Source: Actinomycetes bacterium (GTDB lineage Bacteria > Actinomycetota > Acidimicrobiia > Acidimicrobiales > Ilumatobacteraceae). From it: a stretch of 64,000 nt of DNA. The position numbers and the translations under genes are program-made. The stretch is from contig JAKOUY010000016.1 in NCBI GenBank assembly GCA_029782355.1, forward strand, positions 744,001 through 808,000, in the 5' to 3' direction. Each line of letters begins with the position of its first letter. Position 1 is the stretch's first letter. The notes below the pieces were generated by a model, which worked only from the letters and a program-made list of their open reading frames with translations, was not told the DNA's origin and ran no database searches. Of this stretch, positions 8,263-16,574 are shown in pieces.

Positions 8263-8777
8263 AACTGCTCCTTCAGGGTCGACAGGGCGCGGTGCAGCGT
8301 GGACTTCACGGTGCCCAACGGCAGGCCGAGCGCCTCGGCGATCTGCTCGTACGAGTAGTCCTCCCAGAACCGCAGCACCACCACGACCCGCTGGCGGGCG
8401 GGAAGGGCGGCGACCATCTGCCAGGTCTCGTCGACCTCGGGGATCGTCGACGGTTGCAGCGGTCGCTGCGGCAGCGACCTGGCCCGGTTGCGGCGTTGGA
8501 TGGTGCGCACGGCGGCGTTGACCACCGATCGGTGCAGGTAGGCCAACGGGTCGCGCACGCTGGCGACGTGGCGGGTCAAGCCGGCGAAGGCGTCGTGGAC
8601 GATGTCGTCGGCGACCGCCCGGTCGAGGGTGACGGCCGCGGCGAGGCCGCTCAGCCGGCGGCGATGGGCGCGGTAGAGGGCGTCGAGATCGATGTCGGCG
8701 GCCGGCGCGGCGGCCGACGGCGAGCGCCTGAGAAGCGGATCGAGCGGATCGAGCGGCGGTCCATCGGTGGCCAGCAT
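8259..8777 (-). CDS. RNA polymerase ECF sigma factor (sigma-70 family)
   Basis: A 172-residue ECF sigma factor. Region 2 is seen around LDALYRAHRRRLSGLAAAV and DDIVHDAFAGL, and region 4 ends the protein with a helix-turn-helix (YSYEQIAEALGLPLGTVKSTLHRALSTLKEQL). The open frame runs further upstream but that part is shadow of the nitroreductase gene. I prefer ATG 8777; GTG 8786 is an alternative. It is followed by an overlapping membrane protein that may control it. A GGAAC-type promoter sits just upstream, suggesting autoregulation. Confidence 0.9.
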   Translation of the reverse strand: MLATDGPPLDPLDPLLRRSPSAAAPAADIDLDALYRAHRRRLSGLAAAVTLDRAVADDIVHDAFAGLTRHVASVRDPLAYLHRSVVNAAVRTIQRRNRARSLPQRPLQPSTIPEVDETWQMVAALPARQRVVVVLRFWEDYSYEQIAEALGLPLGTVKSTLHRALSTLKEQL

Positions 8778-8795
8778 CCTGCGCACATCCTGACC

Positions 8796-8822
8796 TGAGT
8801 CGGCGCGCCCCGAATTGGTTCC
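8796..8822 (-). promoter_or_regulatory. Candidate ECF-type promoter of the sigma factor gene
   Basis: Read on the minus strand, GGAACC (8822-8817) is followed after 15 nt by GACTCA (8801-8796). GGAAC is the commonest ECF -35 element, and the spacing and position (about 19 nt upstream of ATG 8777) fit a promoter. This would be an autoregulatory site for the sigma factor. The -10 match is weak. Confidence 0.45.
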
Positions 8823-8826
8823 GGGC

Positions 8827-9378
8827 TCAGATCCGGTGCAGGTCGAGTGGCGGGCGCGGCGGGGCGTCGGACCGCGTCGTCGGCCAGCCGAGACCGACGA
8901 TGGCCACGATGGTGGTGCCCGGCTCGAACCCGCACAGCTCGGCCACCGCCTCGTTGGTGCCCTTCTTGCACGATCGCCAGAAGCTGGACAGGCCGGCCGC
9001 CGTGGCCCCCAGCAGCAGGTTCTGCACGCCGGCGGCCACGGCGTCGCGGTTCTCGGTGGTCCGGGTCGGCGTGTCGCCCGGCGCACTGCCGACGACCACG
9101 TTCGTCGCGGTCATCTGGTAACGGGCCCGCATCGGGGCGGCTCGTCCGGGCTCGTCGCCGGACGCCACCATCGCCTCGGCGACGCATTCGCCGAGACGTC
9201 CTCGGCCCTCGCCATCGACCAGGGCGAAGCGCCACGGCCAGGTCTGCTGGTGGTTCGGCGCCCACATCGCCAGGCGGCACAGGCGCTCGACCAGCGCCAC
9301 GGGCACCGGGCGCTCGGCATCCATCTGCGGGGAGGTCCGCCGGGCGACGATCAGCGCCTCGAGCGCGTCGAGATCCAT
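8827..9378 (-). CDS. Nitroreductase family protein
   Basis: A 183-residue protein of the FMN-dependent nitroreductase fold. Family features are the N-terminal ALIVARRTSPQMD and WAPNHQQTWPWRFALV, which bind FMN phosphate and ring, and the central AAGVQNLLLGATAAGLSSFW helix. It ends with GWPTTRSDAPPRPPLD. The family reduces nitro compounds, quinones or other electrophiles with NAD(P)H; the substrate is unknown. It lies upstream of the sigma gene on the same strand with a 49-bp gap that carries the candidate ECF promoter. Confidence 0.87.
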   Translation of the reverse strand: MDLDALEALIVARRTSPQMDAERPVPVALVERLCRLAMWAPNHQQTWPWRFALVDGEGRGRLGECVAEAMVASGDEPGRAAPMRARYQMTATNVVVGSAPGDTPTRTTENRDAVAAGVQNLLLGATAAGLSSFWRSCKKGTNEAVAELCGFEPGTTIVAIVGLGWPTTRSDAPPRPPLDLHRI

Positions 9379-9412
9379 CGGAGCAGTGTGCCGGGCCGGC
9401 CGCTCGGTCGGC

Positions 9413-9724
9413 TCAGTCCGAGCTCGGCAGGGCCTTGGTCTCCTTCACCGGCACCGACCGCTCGCCGATCGACAGGCTGCCCGGGCCGGGCTTGGAGCAC
9501 AGCAGCTCGACCCCGGACTCGACGTCCTCGTAGCGCTTGCCGATCTGCGTCCCGGCGTCGAATCCGGCGGCGGGCTCACCGACCGAATCACCCGCCGGGC
9601 CGGTGGCGGTGACCATCGGCGCCCCGCCGCAGCGCACGTCGACGTCGCCGCTGCCCGGCCGGACCACGACCACCTCGGTGGTGTCGACGGCGCTGCGCAG
9701 TCGCATCCCGGCTCTCAGTTCCAT
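9413..9724 (-). CDS. Small conserved-looking protein of unknown function, coupled to acyl-CoA synthetase
   Basis: A 103-residue protein with no domain I recognise. It begins MELRAGMRLRSAV and is rich in short beta-type stretches (TEVVVVRPGSGDVDVRCGG), with cysteines at C32 and C76. Its ATG at 9724 lies 10 bp inside the end of the acyl-CoA synthetase gene, so it is probably co-translated with it. The open frame upstream of this start is a shadow. The function is unknown; operon position suggests a role near fatty-acid activation. Confidence 0.65.
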   Translation of the reverse strand: MELRAGMRLRSAVDTTEVVVVRPGSGDVDVRCGGAPMVTATGPAGDSVGEPAAGFDAGTQIGKRYEDVESGVELLCSKPGPGSLSIGERSVPVKETKALPSSD

Positions 9725-11271
9725 GGTGTCTCCTCGGTCGGCGATCGGCGGCGGTGGTGGCGGGCACCGAGCTCGTCGCGCAGCACCCGCTTGACCAGCT
9801 TGCCAGTGTCGTTGACCGGCAACTCGGATCGGATCTCCACCAGCACGGGGCGGCGGCTGGAGCGCAGCTGCGCCACCACCCAGTCGGCCAGCTCGCCGCC
9901 GGTCACCCGGGCTCCGGAACGGAGCACGACGGCGGCGGCGACCACCTCGCCCCACTCGTCGTCACGCACGCCCACCACGGCGGCCTGGGCCACGCCCGGG
10001 TGGGCCAGCAGGGCGTCCTCGATCTCGCCGGGCGAGATGTTCTCCCCGCCACGGACGATCACCTCGTCCAGGCGGCCCTCGACGTACAGGTAGCCGCCCT
10101 CGTCGAACCAGCCCTCGTCGCGGGTCCGGAACCAACCCTCGCCGTCGTCCGGGCGGGAGCTGGTGCTGCCGGCGTACTCGCCGGAGACCTGCTCGCCGCG
10201 CACCCAGACCTCGCCGCGGTGGCCCGGGCCGAGCTCGTTCCCCGACGAGTCGCGCACCGAGATCTCCACCGTCGGCAGCGGCCGACCGACACTGCCCAGC
10301 CGGGCGCGGACCACGGGATCGTCGCTCCCCAGTGCGTGGCGATGGTCCTGCGGGGTGAGCACGGCGATCGACGAACTGGTCTCGGTCAGCCCGTAGGCGT
10401 TGACGAAGTCGACATCCGGGAGCAGTCCGAGTGCTCGCTCGATCACCGGGACCGGCATCCGCCCGCCGCCGGAGGACAGGTGGCGGACCGACGCCAAGCC
10501 GGCGCCGTCGCCGCCGACGGCCGGGTCGATGACGTCGAGGATGCGGGTCAGCATGGTGGGCACCGTCATCGCGTGGGTCACCTGCTCGGACCGGGCCAGC
10601 TCGACCCAACCGGCCGGGCTGAACGACGGCAGCTGGACCAGACGGCGACCGCCGTAGACGCCGGTGAGGATGGCCGCCACCCCGGCGATGTGGTACGGCG
10701 GCACGGAGACGAGCGCAGCCTCGTCCTCGGCGGCGCCGAGGAACTCGACGGAGCCCAGCACGTAGCTGGTCAGATGACGGTGGCGGAGCACGGCCGCCTT
10801 CGGATCCCCGCTGGTGCCGCTGGTGTGCAGCAGCACCGCGACGCCCTCCGGATCGTCGCTCCAGGGGGCGGCGGTCGGTGACCGGGTGTCGACGGCGGCC
10901 GCGAACTGCTCCACGGTCAGCACGGTGGCGGCATCGATGGGGCCGAAGCGTGCCTCGGTCCCGGCGTCACCGATCACCAGGGCGCGGCCGAGACGCCCGA
11001 TCAGCCGGACCAGCGCCGCGTCCGCCAGCCGGTAGTTGACCGGGGCGAACGGCACCCCGGCCCAGGCCGCGCCGAACAACGCCACCGGGAGATGCGGCGA
11101 GGCCTCGGCGGCGTAGACCACATGGGACGCCCCGGTCTCGACGATCAGCGCCGCGGCCCGCCCGGCGCGCTCGAGCAGGACGGCGTTGGTCAGGCCGCGG
11201 TGACGCGTGCCGACAGCCACCCGGTCGGGGGCCGCGCCGGCGGCCATGTCGGCGAGCAGGACGATGTTCAC
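9715..11271 (-). CDS. AMP-dependent acyl-CoA synthetase/ligase
   Basis: A 518-residue ANL-superfamily adenylating enzyme that activates a carboxylic acid as acyl-AMP and then acyl-CoA. The phosphate-binding loop is LLHTSGTSGDPKAAV. Further family motifs are NAYGLTETSSS, GEVWVRGEQV, and the hinge/C-terminal part with GGYLYVEGRLDEVIVRGGENISPGEIE and the catalytic lysine region VNDTGKLVKRVLRDEL. The start is GTG 11271, overlapping the amidohydrolase stop. Chain length specificity cannot be read from sequence. It is the middle gene of a three-gene operon on this strand. Confidence 0.92.
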   Translation of the reverse strand: MNIVLLADMAAGAAPDRVAVGTRHRGLTNAVLLERAGRAAALIVETGASHVVYAAEASPHLPVALFGAAWAGVPFAPVNYRLADAALVRLIGRLGRALVIGDAGTEARFGPIDAATVLTVEQFAAAVDTRSPTAAPWSDDPEGVAVLLHTSGTSGDPKAAVLRHRHLTSYVLGSVEFLGAAEDEAALVSVPPYHIAGVAAILTGVYGGRRLVQLPSFSPAGWVELARSEQVTHAMTVPTMLTRILDVIDPAVGGDGAGLASVRHLSSGGGRMPVPVIERALGLLPDVDFVNAYGLTETSSSIAVLTPQDHRHALGSDDPVVRARLGSVGRPLPTVEISVRDSSGNELGPGHRGEVWVRGEQVSGEYAGSTSSRPDDGEGWFRTRDEGWFDEGGYLYVEGRLDEVIVRGGENISPGEIEDALLAHPGVAQAAVVGVRDDEWGEVVAAAVVLRSGARVTGGELADWVVAQLRSSRRPVLVEIRSELPVNDTGKLVKRVLRDELGARHHRRRSPTEETPWN

Positions 11272-12686
11272 CGGTCCGGGAACCTAGCCAGTGGCCGGTG
11301 GCCGATCGCCGTCCAGCGGCCGCCCGCGACCACGCCCACCACGGGCGAGTCAAGGTCACCGGCCGCGAGGACCGCTCGATCGAGCAGGCAGAGGTCGCCG
11401 CGGGCGCCCGGACGGACCCGGCGCGGCCGGCCTGGCGCGTGGGCCTCGCCGAGGAACAGGGCCAGGGCGGACGCCGAATCCACTCGCTCACCGGGGCCGA
11501 GGACGGTCCCGGTCGGAGTGACCCGTGCGACCGCTGCCCGGATCGACCGCCACGGGTCGGGCGAGGCATACGGGGCATCGGTGCCGGCGCCCACGGCGAC
11601 CCCTCCAGCGATCAGCGACGCGCTCCGATACAGGTCGGCGAGGTCGCGCCGGTCCACGTCGGCCAGGTACCGATCGCCGCGATCGGCCACGAAGCCCGGC
11701 TGGGTGACGACCGTCAGGCCGAGGCCGGCCAGCTGGGGGATGACCTCCGGCGGGATCACCGAGCCGTGCTCGACGCGATCGCCGGGCACGGTCCCGGCCT
11801 CGTCCCACGCCGCCAGGGCCAGCAGCAACGCCGCCCGGGTCACCAGGTGCACGGCCACGGGGCGTCCGGCCCGGTGGGCGGCGCGGATCTGCTCGGCGAG
11901 GTCGTCCAGCCCGGGCAGGTCCCCGTCGTCGACGACGAGCTTCACCGGTCCCCGGCGCAGCGGCACCGGCGGGTGCAACGTGGCCAGCTCGATCCCACCG
12001 GTGACGGTGACCTGCTGCGGGAGGATCCCGCGCCCCACCGCGTCGGCCAGGACGTCGAAGTCCGCGGGATCCGTGGACGGCGTCAGGTCGGTCACCGACG
12101 CGACCCCCCATGCCAGCAGGTCGGCGCCGAGCTCGGCCAACCCGTCGGCGGGCGAGTCGCCGAGGCGCCGTCGTAGCCAGTCGTCACCCCGGTGCAGCCG
12201 CCCGGTGGGCTGCCCGGCGGGATCGCGCTCCAGCCCGGGGTGATCGGCCCCACCGGCGGTGAGCAGGTCGAGTCCCGCCCGGTTCAGGGTCCAGCGCGCC
12301 CCGCTGCGGTGTTGAACCCGCAGCGGGGTGCCCGCCAGGACCCGGTCGAGTGCCGCGCCGTCGAGGTCGCCGGCGACCGACTCGTGATACCCGACGGCGC
12401 GCACCCATCCGCGGTGTGGCGTGGCCGCCCGTACGGCGTGGCCGAGCTGGTCGAGGTCCGCCACCGCGGCCGGGCCGACGTCCACCGAGCGGCGCGCCGC
12501 GGCCGTGGCCAGGAGGTGGATGTGATGATCGTGCAGGCCAGGCACGGCCGCACACCCGTCGCCGTCGACGACGACCGCCCCGGCCTGGTCGACGTGGGCG
12601 CCGACCTCGACGATCCGTCCGTTGGTCAGGGCCACGGAGACCGGCCGTCCGTCGACCAGCACGTCGCGGACGACGAGATCGGGCAC
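11268..12686 (-). CDS. Amidohydrolase family 3 protein (metal-dependent hydrolase)
   Basis: A 472-residue protein of the amidohydrolase superfamily, close in layout to YtcJ-like enzymes. The N-terminal beta sandwich ends in PGLHDHHIHLL, which carries the metal-binding HxH. Later family features include the histidine in VEHGSVI and the catalytic aspartate in GAGTDAPYASPDPW. It probably hydrolyses an amide or ester bond; the substrate is unknown. The GTG start at 12686 faces the crotonase gene, with only 22 bp between start codons. It overlaps the acyl-CoA synthetase by 4 bp. Confidence 0.85.
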   Translation of the reverse strand: MPDLVVRDVLVDGRPVSVALTNGRIVEVGAHVDQAGAVVVDGDGCAAVPGLHDHHIHLLATAAARRSVDVGPAAVADLDQLGHAVRAATPHRGWVRAVGYHESVAGDLDGAALDRVLAGTPLRVQHRSGARWTLNRAGLDLLTAGGADHPGLERDPAGQPTGRLHRGDDWLRRRLGDSPADGLAELGADLLAWGVASVTDLTPSTDPADFDVLADAVGRGILPQQVTVTGGIELATLHPPVPLRRGPVKLVVDDGDLPGLDDLAEQIRAAHRAGRPVAVHLVTRAALLLALAAWDEAGTVPGDRVEHGSVIPPEVIPQLAGLGLTVVTQPGFVADRGDRYLADVDRRDLADLYRSASLIAGGVAVGAGTDAPYASPDPWRSIRAAVARVTPTGTVLGPGERVDSASALALFLGEAHAPGRPRRVRPGARGDLCLLDRAVLAAGDLDSPVVGVVAGGRWTAIGHRPLARFPDR

Positions 12687-12708
12687 GGCTCCATAGTGTC
12701 ATCGCCCG
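12687..12708. promoter_or_regulatory. 22-bp divergent promoter region
   Basis: Only 22 bp separate GTG 12686 (minus) from ATG 12709 (plus). TAGTGT at 12694-12699 is a good -10 for the plus gene, 9 nt before its start. The reverse complement of the same bases gives GACACTA, usable as a weaker -10 for the minus gene. Both transcripts would have almost no 5' leader. Confidence 0.5.
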
Positions 12709-13734
12709 ATGACGCGCATCACCGTCGGATGGGACGATCTGGTGGCGGCCAGCCGCGGCCTGGACCGCCCGGCGTGGGCCGAGCCAGGCAGTCGTGACGT
12801 GGTGGTCGTCGAGCTGGACGGGTCCGCCCCGCCGCTCGCCGCCAGGCGCCCCCCGGTGGTCGTCGCCGGCCTGACCGAGCCGGGTGGGCCGAAGCTCGGC
12901 GAGCGTCCGGGTGCCGCCTGGTGCGACGTGGTCCTCCCCGCCGGTTCCGACGAGTTGGACGCGGTGACCGAGACCGTGGGGCGCGGCCCGGTCGCCAGCG
13001 CCGCGCTGGCGGTGCTGCTGCGCGACGCGCCGAGCCGTTCCGTGGCCGCCGGGCTGGTGGCCGAGTCGGCGACCTACTCGGCGCTGCAGGCCGGCCCGGA
13101 GTTCGCCGCCTGGCGGTCTGCCCGCCCACCTCGGCGGCCGCGCCTCGAGCCGCCGTCGCCGATCCGTGTCGAGCGCAGCGCAGCCTGCATGACCGTCACC
13201 CTCCACCGCCCGCACGTGCGCAACGCCCTGAACACGGCCATGGCCGATGCCCTGATCAACGCCCTGGCCGTGCCCGTCATGGACGACTCGATCGAGCGCG
13301 TCGAGTGGCGAGGCGCCGGTCCGGACTTCTGCGCCGGGGGTGACCTCGACGAGTTCGGCACGTTCCCCGACCCGGCAGCGGCCCACCTGCTGCGCCTCGG
13401 GCGCAGTCCGGCCGCGGCTGCCGCCGCGGTCGCCGACCGGCTGACCGCCTTCGTCCACGGGTCGTGTGTCGGGTCGGGCATCGAGCTGGCGGCGTTCGCC
13501 CGGCGCGTCGTCGCCGACCCGGCGGCCCGCTTCGCCCTCCCGGAGCTGGGCCTCGGCCTGATCCCCGGGGCCGGCGGCACGGTGAGCCTGGTCCGCCGGA
13601 TCGGTCGCCACGAGACCGCCCGGCTGGCCCTGACCGCCCGGCCGATCACTGCCACGGCTGCCCTCGCCCTCGGCCTGGTCGACGAGCTGGCCGAGGTGGT
13701 CAGCGAATCCGGCCCCGGCGCCCGGAAACCCTGA
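12709..13734 (+). CDS. Enoyl-CoA hydratase/isomerase family protein with extra N-terminal region
   Basis: A 341-residue protein. The crotonase fold occupies about residues 155-330. HGSCVGSGIELAAFA carries the oxyanion-hole glycine and the first catalytic Glu, and ALPELGLGLIPGAGGT carries the second, so hydratase activity is possible. The first 145 residues are not part of the usual fold. Their end (SVAAGLVAESATYSALQAGPEFAAWR) looks like the C-terminal helices of another crotonase, suggesting a degenerate tandem copy. Divergent from the acyl-CoA synthetase operon, it probably acts in acyl-CoA degradation. Confidence 0.82.
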   Translation: MTRITVGWDDLVAASRGLDRPAWAEPGSRDVVVVELDGSAPPLAARRPPVVVAGLTEPGGPKLGERPGAAWCDVVLPAGSDELDAVTETVGRGPVASAALAVLLRDAPSRSVAAGLVAESATYSALQAGPEFAAWRSARPPRRPRLEPPSPIRVERSAACMTVTLHRPHVRNALNTAMADALINALAVPVMDDSIERVEWRGAGPDFCAGGDLDEFGTFPDPAAAHLLRLGRSPAAAAAAVADRLTAFVHGSCVGSGIELAAFARRVVADPAARFALPELGLGLIPGAGGTVSLVRRIGRHETARLALTARPITATAALALGLVDELAEVVSESGPGARKP

Positions 13735-13771
13735 CCAGTTCCGGTGGGGGCGTGGGCGGGGCGGTGCCGGG

Positions 13772-14569
13772 TCAGCCGGCCAGGGCGGCGACCTCGTGGT
13801 GCAGCAGGCCGTTGCTGCTGATGGCCGTGTCGCTCTGGTAGGTGACCACCCCGTGGCGATCGGTGAACGTCCCGCCCGCCTCCTCGACCACCACCATCAC
13901 CGCGGCGAGGTCGTAGTCGGACAGGCCGACGGCGTCGACGGCCAGGTCGACGGCACCCTCGGCCACCAGCATGTGCTGCCAGAAGTCGCCGAAGCCGCGC
14001 GCCCGGTAGGCACGTTGTTGCAAACGCACCAACTCACCGGTCAGGCCGAGGCGGTCCCAGCCCGGATCGAAGGTGACCGACACCTGGGCCTCGGCGATGT
14101 CGGACACCGTCGACACCCGGCAGCGGCGGCCATCGGCGTAGGCGCCCAGCCCACGTCCGGCCCACCAGCGCCGGCCCATGGCCGGGGCCGACACGACACC
14201 GACCAGCGCGCCGTGCTCGGCGTGGGTCAGACAGACGAGCGTGGCCCACACCGGGATGCCGCGCACGAAGTTCGAGGTCCCGTCGATCGGGTCGACGATC
14301 CAGCGCCACGGCGAGGTGTGATCCCCGACCAGTCCGTGCTCCTCGCCGAACAGGCCGTGGCCGGGGCGCTCCGTGGCCAACATGCCGGCGATGGCGGTCT
14401 CGCACTCGCGGTCGGCGTCGGTCACCTCGGTCCGGTTGGCCTTCCAGTCGACCTGGAACGACCGGTGCTGGTCGTGGGCCAGGGTGATGGCGTCCGCCAG
14501 ATCGGCCAGCCGGAGTGCCAGATCGAGCTCGCCCGCCAGGTCGGCGGGCACCGCGCCGGCGGTCGTCAT
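13772..14569 (-). CDS. Inositol monophosphatase family protein (histidinol-phosphatase-like)
   Basis: A 265-residue Mg-dependent, Li-sensitive type phosphatase. Metal-binding motifs are FGEEHG (E76/E77), IVDPIDGTSNF (D93, D96) and, near the C-terminus, SDYDLAAVMVVVEEAGG. Substrates in this family include inositol phosphate, histidinol phosphate and fructose-1,6-bisphosphate; sequence alone does not decide. The start ATG 14569 overlaps the dxs stop (ATGA), so it is translated with dxs. The frame remains open upstream, but that is a dxs shadow. Confidence 0.87.
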   Translation of the reverse strand: MTTAGAVPADLAGELDLALRLADLADAITLAHDQHRSFQVDWKANRTEVTDADRECETAIAGMLATERPGHGLFGEEHGLVGDHTSPWRWIVDPIDGTSNFVRGIPVWATLVCLTHAEHGALVGVVSAPAMGRRWWAGRGLGAYADGRRCRVSTVSDIAEAQVSVTFDPGWDRLGLTGELVRLQQRAYRARGFGDFWQHMLVAEGAVDLAVDAVGLSDYDLAAVMVVVEEAGGTFTDRHGVVTYQSDTAISSNGLLHHEVAALAG

Positions 14570-16503
14570 CGGTTGGCCAGCACGGTGGCGACGATCCCGG
14601 CGGCGTCCAGTCCCAGCCCGGCGAGGATGTGGTCGACCTTGCCCTGGGGGATGAACCGGGTCGGCAGGCCGAGAACCTCGACATGGCAGGCCGGGCGGAG
14701 GTCGACCAGCCGGTCGGCGATGGTCATGCCGATGCCGCCGTCGCGGACCCCGTCCTCGCAGGTGACCACCAGCGGATGGCGGGCGGCGTCGTCGAGCATC
14801 GCCTCGTCCAGCGGTGCGCAGCTGCGCACGTCCCACACCGTGCAGTCGACGCCGCGCTCGGCCAGCTGCTCGGCAGCCTTCAGCGCATTGCTCACCAGCC
14901 GGCCGACAGCCAGGATGCACACCGACCCGTCCCCGGTGCGCAGGGCGTGGGCGGACAGCCCGATGCCGACGTCGTGCTCGCCCACCTGGCGGGCCGCCCC
15001 GTTGGGATAGCGGATCGCCACGGGACCGTCCTCGCACAGCGTCAGCGCGTCGTGCAGCATGACCTGCAGGTCCTGGGCGCTGGACGGCGCCAGGACGCGC
15101 ATCCCGGGCACCTTGGCCAGCAGTGCCAGGTCGTAGACCCCGTGATGGCTGGGCCCGTTGTCGCCGGTGATCCCGGCTCGGTCGATGCAGAACACCACGG
15201 GCAGGCGGTGCAGGGCGACGTCGTAGACCACCTGGTCCCAGCCGCGGTTGAGGAAGGTCGAGTAGATCGCGACCACCGGGCGCAGGCCGCCGAGGGCCAT
15301 CCCGGCGGCGCCGGTGACGGCGTGCTGCTCGGCGATGCCGACGTCGAAGAAGCGCTCCGGGAACCGGGCCTGGAAGGGGATCAGACCGGTGGGCCCGGGC
15401 ATCGCCGCCGTGAGCGCCACCACCCGGGAGTCCGCCTCGGCCTCCTTGATCACCGCTTCGGCGAAGGCCTGGGTGTACCCGGTGGGGACGGCCTTCGGCG
15501 GGCCGATCGCCGGGTCGAACACCGGCGCATCGTGGAGGTGCTTCTCGTCGTCGTCCTCCGCCGGCGAGTAGCCCTTGCCCTTCTGGGTCACGGCATGGAT
15601 GATGATCGGACCTTCGGCGGAGAGCTCGATGGCGTTGGTGAAGGTCCGCTCCATCTCGGCGATGTCGTGCCCGTCGACCGGGCCGATGTAGCGCACGCCG
15701 AGTGCCTCGAAGAACGACGGTGGCTGGAGGAACTCGCGCACCGCGGCCTTGATCGCCTCGAGGCCCTTCTCGGCGTGCGGACCGACGTAGGGCAGGTCGT
15801 GCAGGAAGTGCTCGAGCTTGCGCTGGCGGCGGACGTAGACGGGGTTCTGGCGAATGCTGGTCAGGCTCTGCGACAGCCGGGTGGTGATCCGCTGGGGCAG
15901 GCTGGGGTGATCGGCCATGTCGGGATCGGCCTGCACCGGGCCGGCCACCAGGTTGGAGATCGTCGGGGCGTAGCTGCGGCCGTTGTCGTTGAGCACGATG
16001 ATCACCCGCTTGCGGGCGTGACCGATGTTGTTCAGCGCCTCGTAGGCCATCCCGCCGGTCAGCGACCCGTCGCCGATGACGGCGACGATGTGACGGTGGT
16101 GATCGGTGCCGGCGTCACGGGCCACCGCCAGGCCGTAGGCGTAGGACAGGACCGTGGAGGCGTGGCTGTTCTCGATGAAGTCGTGGGCGCTCTCCTCCCG
16201 GTTCGGGTAGCCGGACAGGCCGCCCGCCTGGCGGAGGTGCTCGAAGCCGGCCTGGCGGCCGGTGACGATCTTGTGCACGTAGGCCTGGTGCCCGGTGTCC
16301 CACAGGATGGCGTCGGTGGGAGAGTCGAACACCCGGTGCAGGGCCAGGGTCAGCTCGACGACGCCGAGGTTGCTGCCGAGGTGTCCGCCGGTCTCGGCGA
16401 CCGCCCGAACGATGAAGTCGCGGATCTCGCCAGCCAGATCGTCCAGCTCGGCCTGGTCGAGCATCCGCAGATCCTGCGGCTCCCGGATGCGCGACAGTTC
16501 CAT
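14566..16503 (-). CDS. dxs: 1-deoxy-D-xylulose-5-phosphate synthase
   Basis: A 645-residue ThDP enzyme of normal length. It condenses pyruvate and glyceraldehyde 3-phosphate, the first step of the MEP isoprenoid pathway. The N-terminal ETGGHLGSNLG, the ThDP motif beginning GDGSLTG (144-150) and ending LNDN, the MPGPTGL segment, and FDVGIAEQHAVTGAAG with the catalytic Glu are all present, as is the C-terminal transketolase domain. The 8 nt upstream plus the -10 at 16513-16518 suggest a leaderless mRNA. It is co-transcribed with the phosphatase gene downstream. Confidence 0.96.
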   Translation of the reverse strand: MELSRIREPQDLRMLDQAELDDLAGEIRDFIVRAVAETGGHLGSNLGVVELTLALHRVFDSPTDAILWDTGHQAYVHKIVTGRQAGFEHLRQAGGLSGYPNREESAHDFIENSHASTVLSYAYGLAVARDAGTDHHRHIVAVIGDGSLTGGMAYEALNNIGHARKRVIIVLNDNGRSYAPTISNLVAGPVQADPDMADHPSLPQRITTRLSQSLTSIRQNPVYVRRQRKLEHFLHDLPYVGPHAEKGLEAIKAAVREFLQPPSFFEALGVRYIGPVDGHDIAEMERTFTNAIELSAEGPIIIHAVTQKGKGYSPAEDDDEKHLHDAPVFDPAIGPPKAVPTGYTQAFAEAVIKEAEADSRVVALTAAMPGPTGLIPFQARFPERFFDVGIAEQHAVTGAAGMALGGLRPVVAIYSTFLNRGWDQVVYDVALHRLPVVFCIDRAGITGDNGPSHHGVYDLALLAKVPGMRVLAPSSAQDLQVMLHDALTLCEDGPVAIRYPNGAARQVGEHDVGIGLSAHALRTGDGSVCILAVGRLVSNALKAAEQLAERGVDCTVWDVRSCAPLDEAMLDDAARHPLVVTCEDGVRDGGIGMTIADRLVDLRPACHVEVLGLPTRFIPQGKVDHILAGLGLDAAGIVATVLANR

Positions 16504-16512
16504 GGCGACGTC

Positions 16513-16518
16513 ACGATA
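16513..16518 (-). promoter_or_regulatory. Candidate -10 element of dxs
   Basis: TATCGT on the minus strand ends 9 nt before the dxs ATG. It fits the TANNNT -10 pattern seen before many starts in this window and predicts a leaderless or near-leaderless transcript. Confidence 0.5.
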
Positions 16519-16574
16519 TCCGCACCGTCCGGCGCACTGCTGAGCGGGCCGGGCGCGTCGGCTTGACTGGTGCC

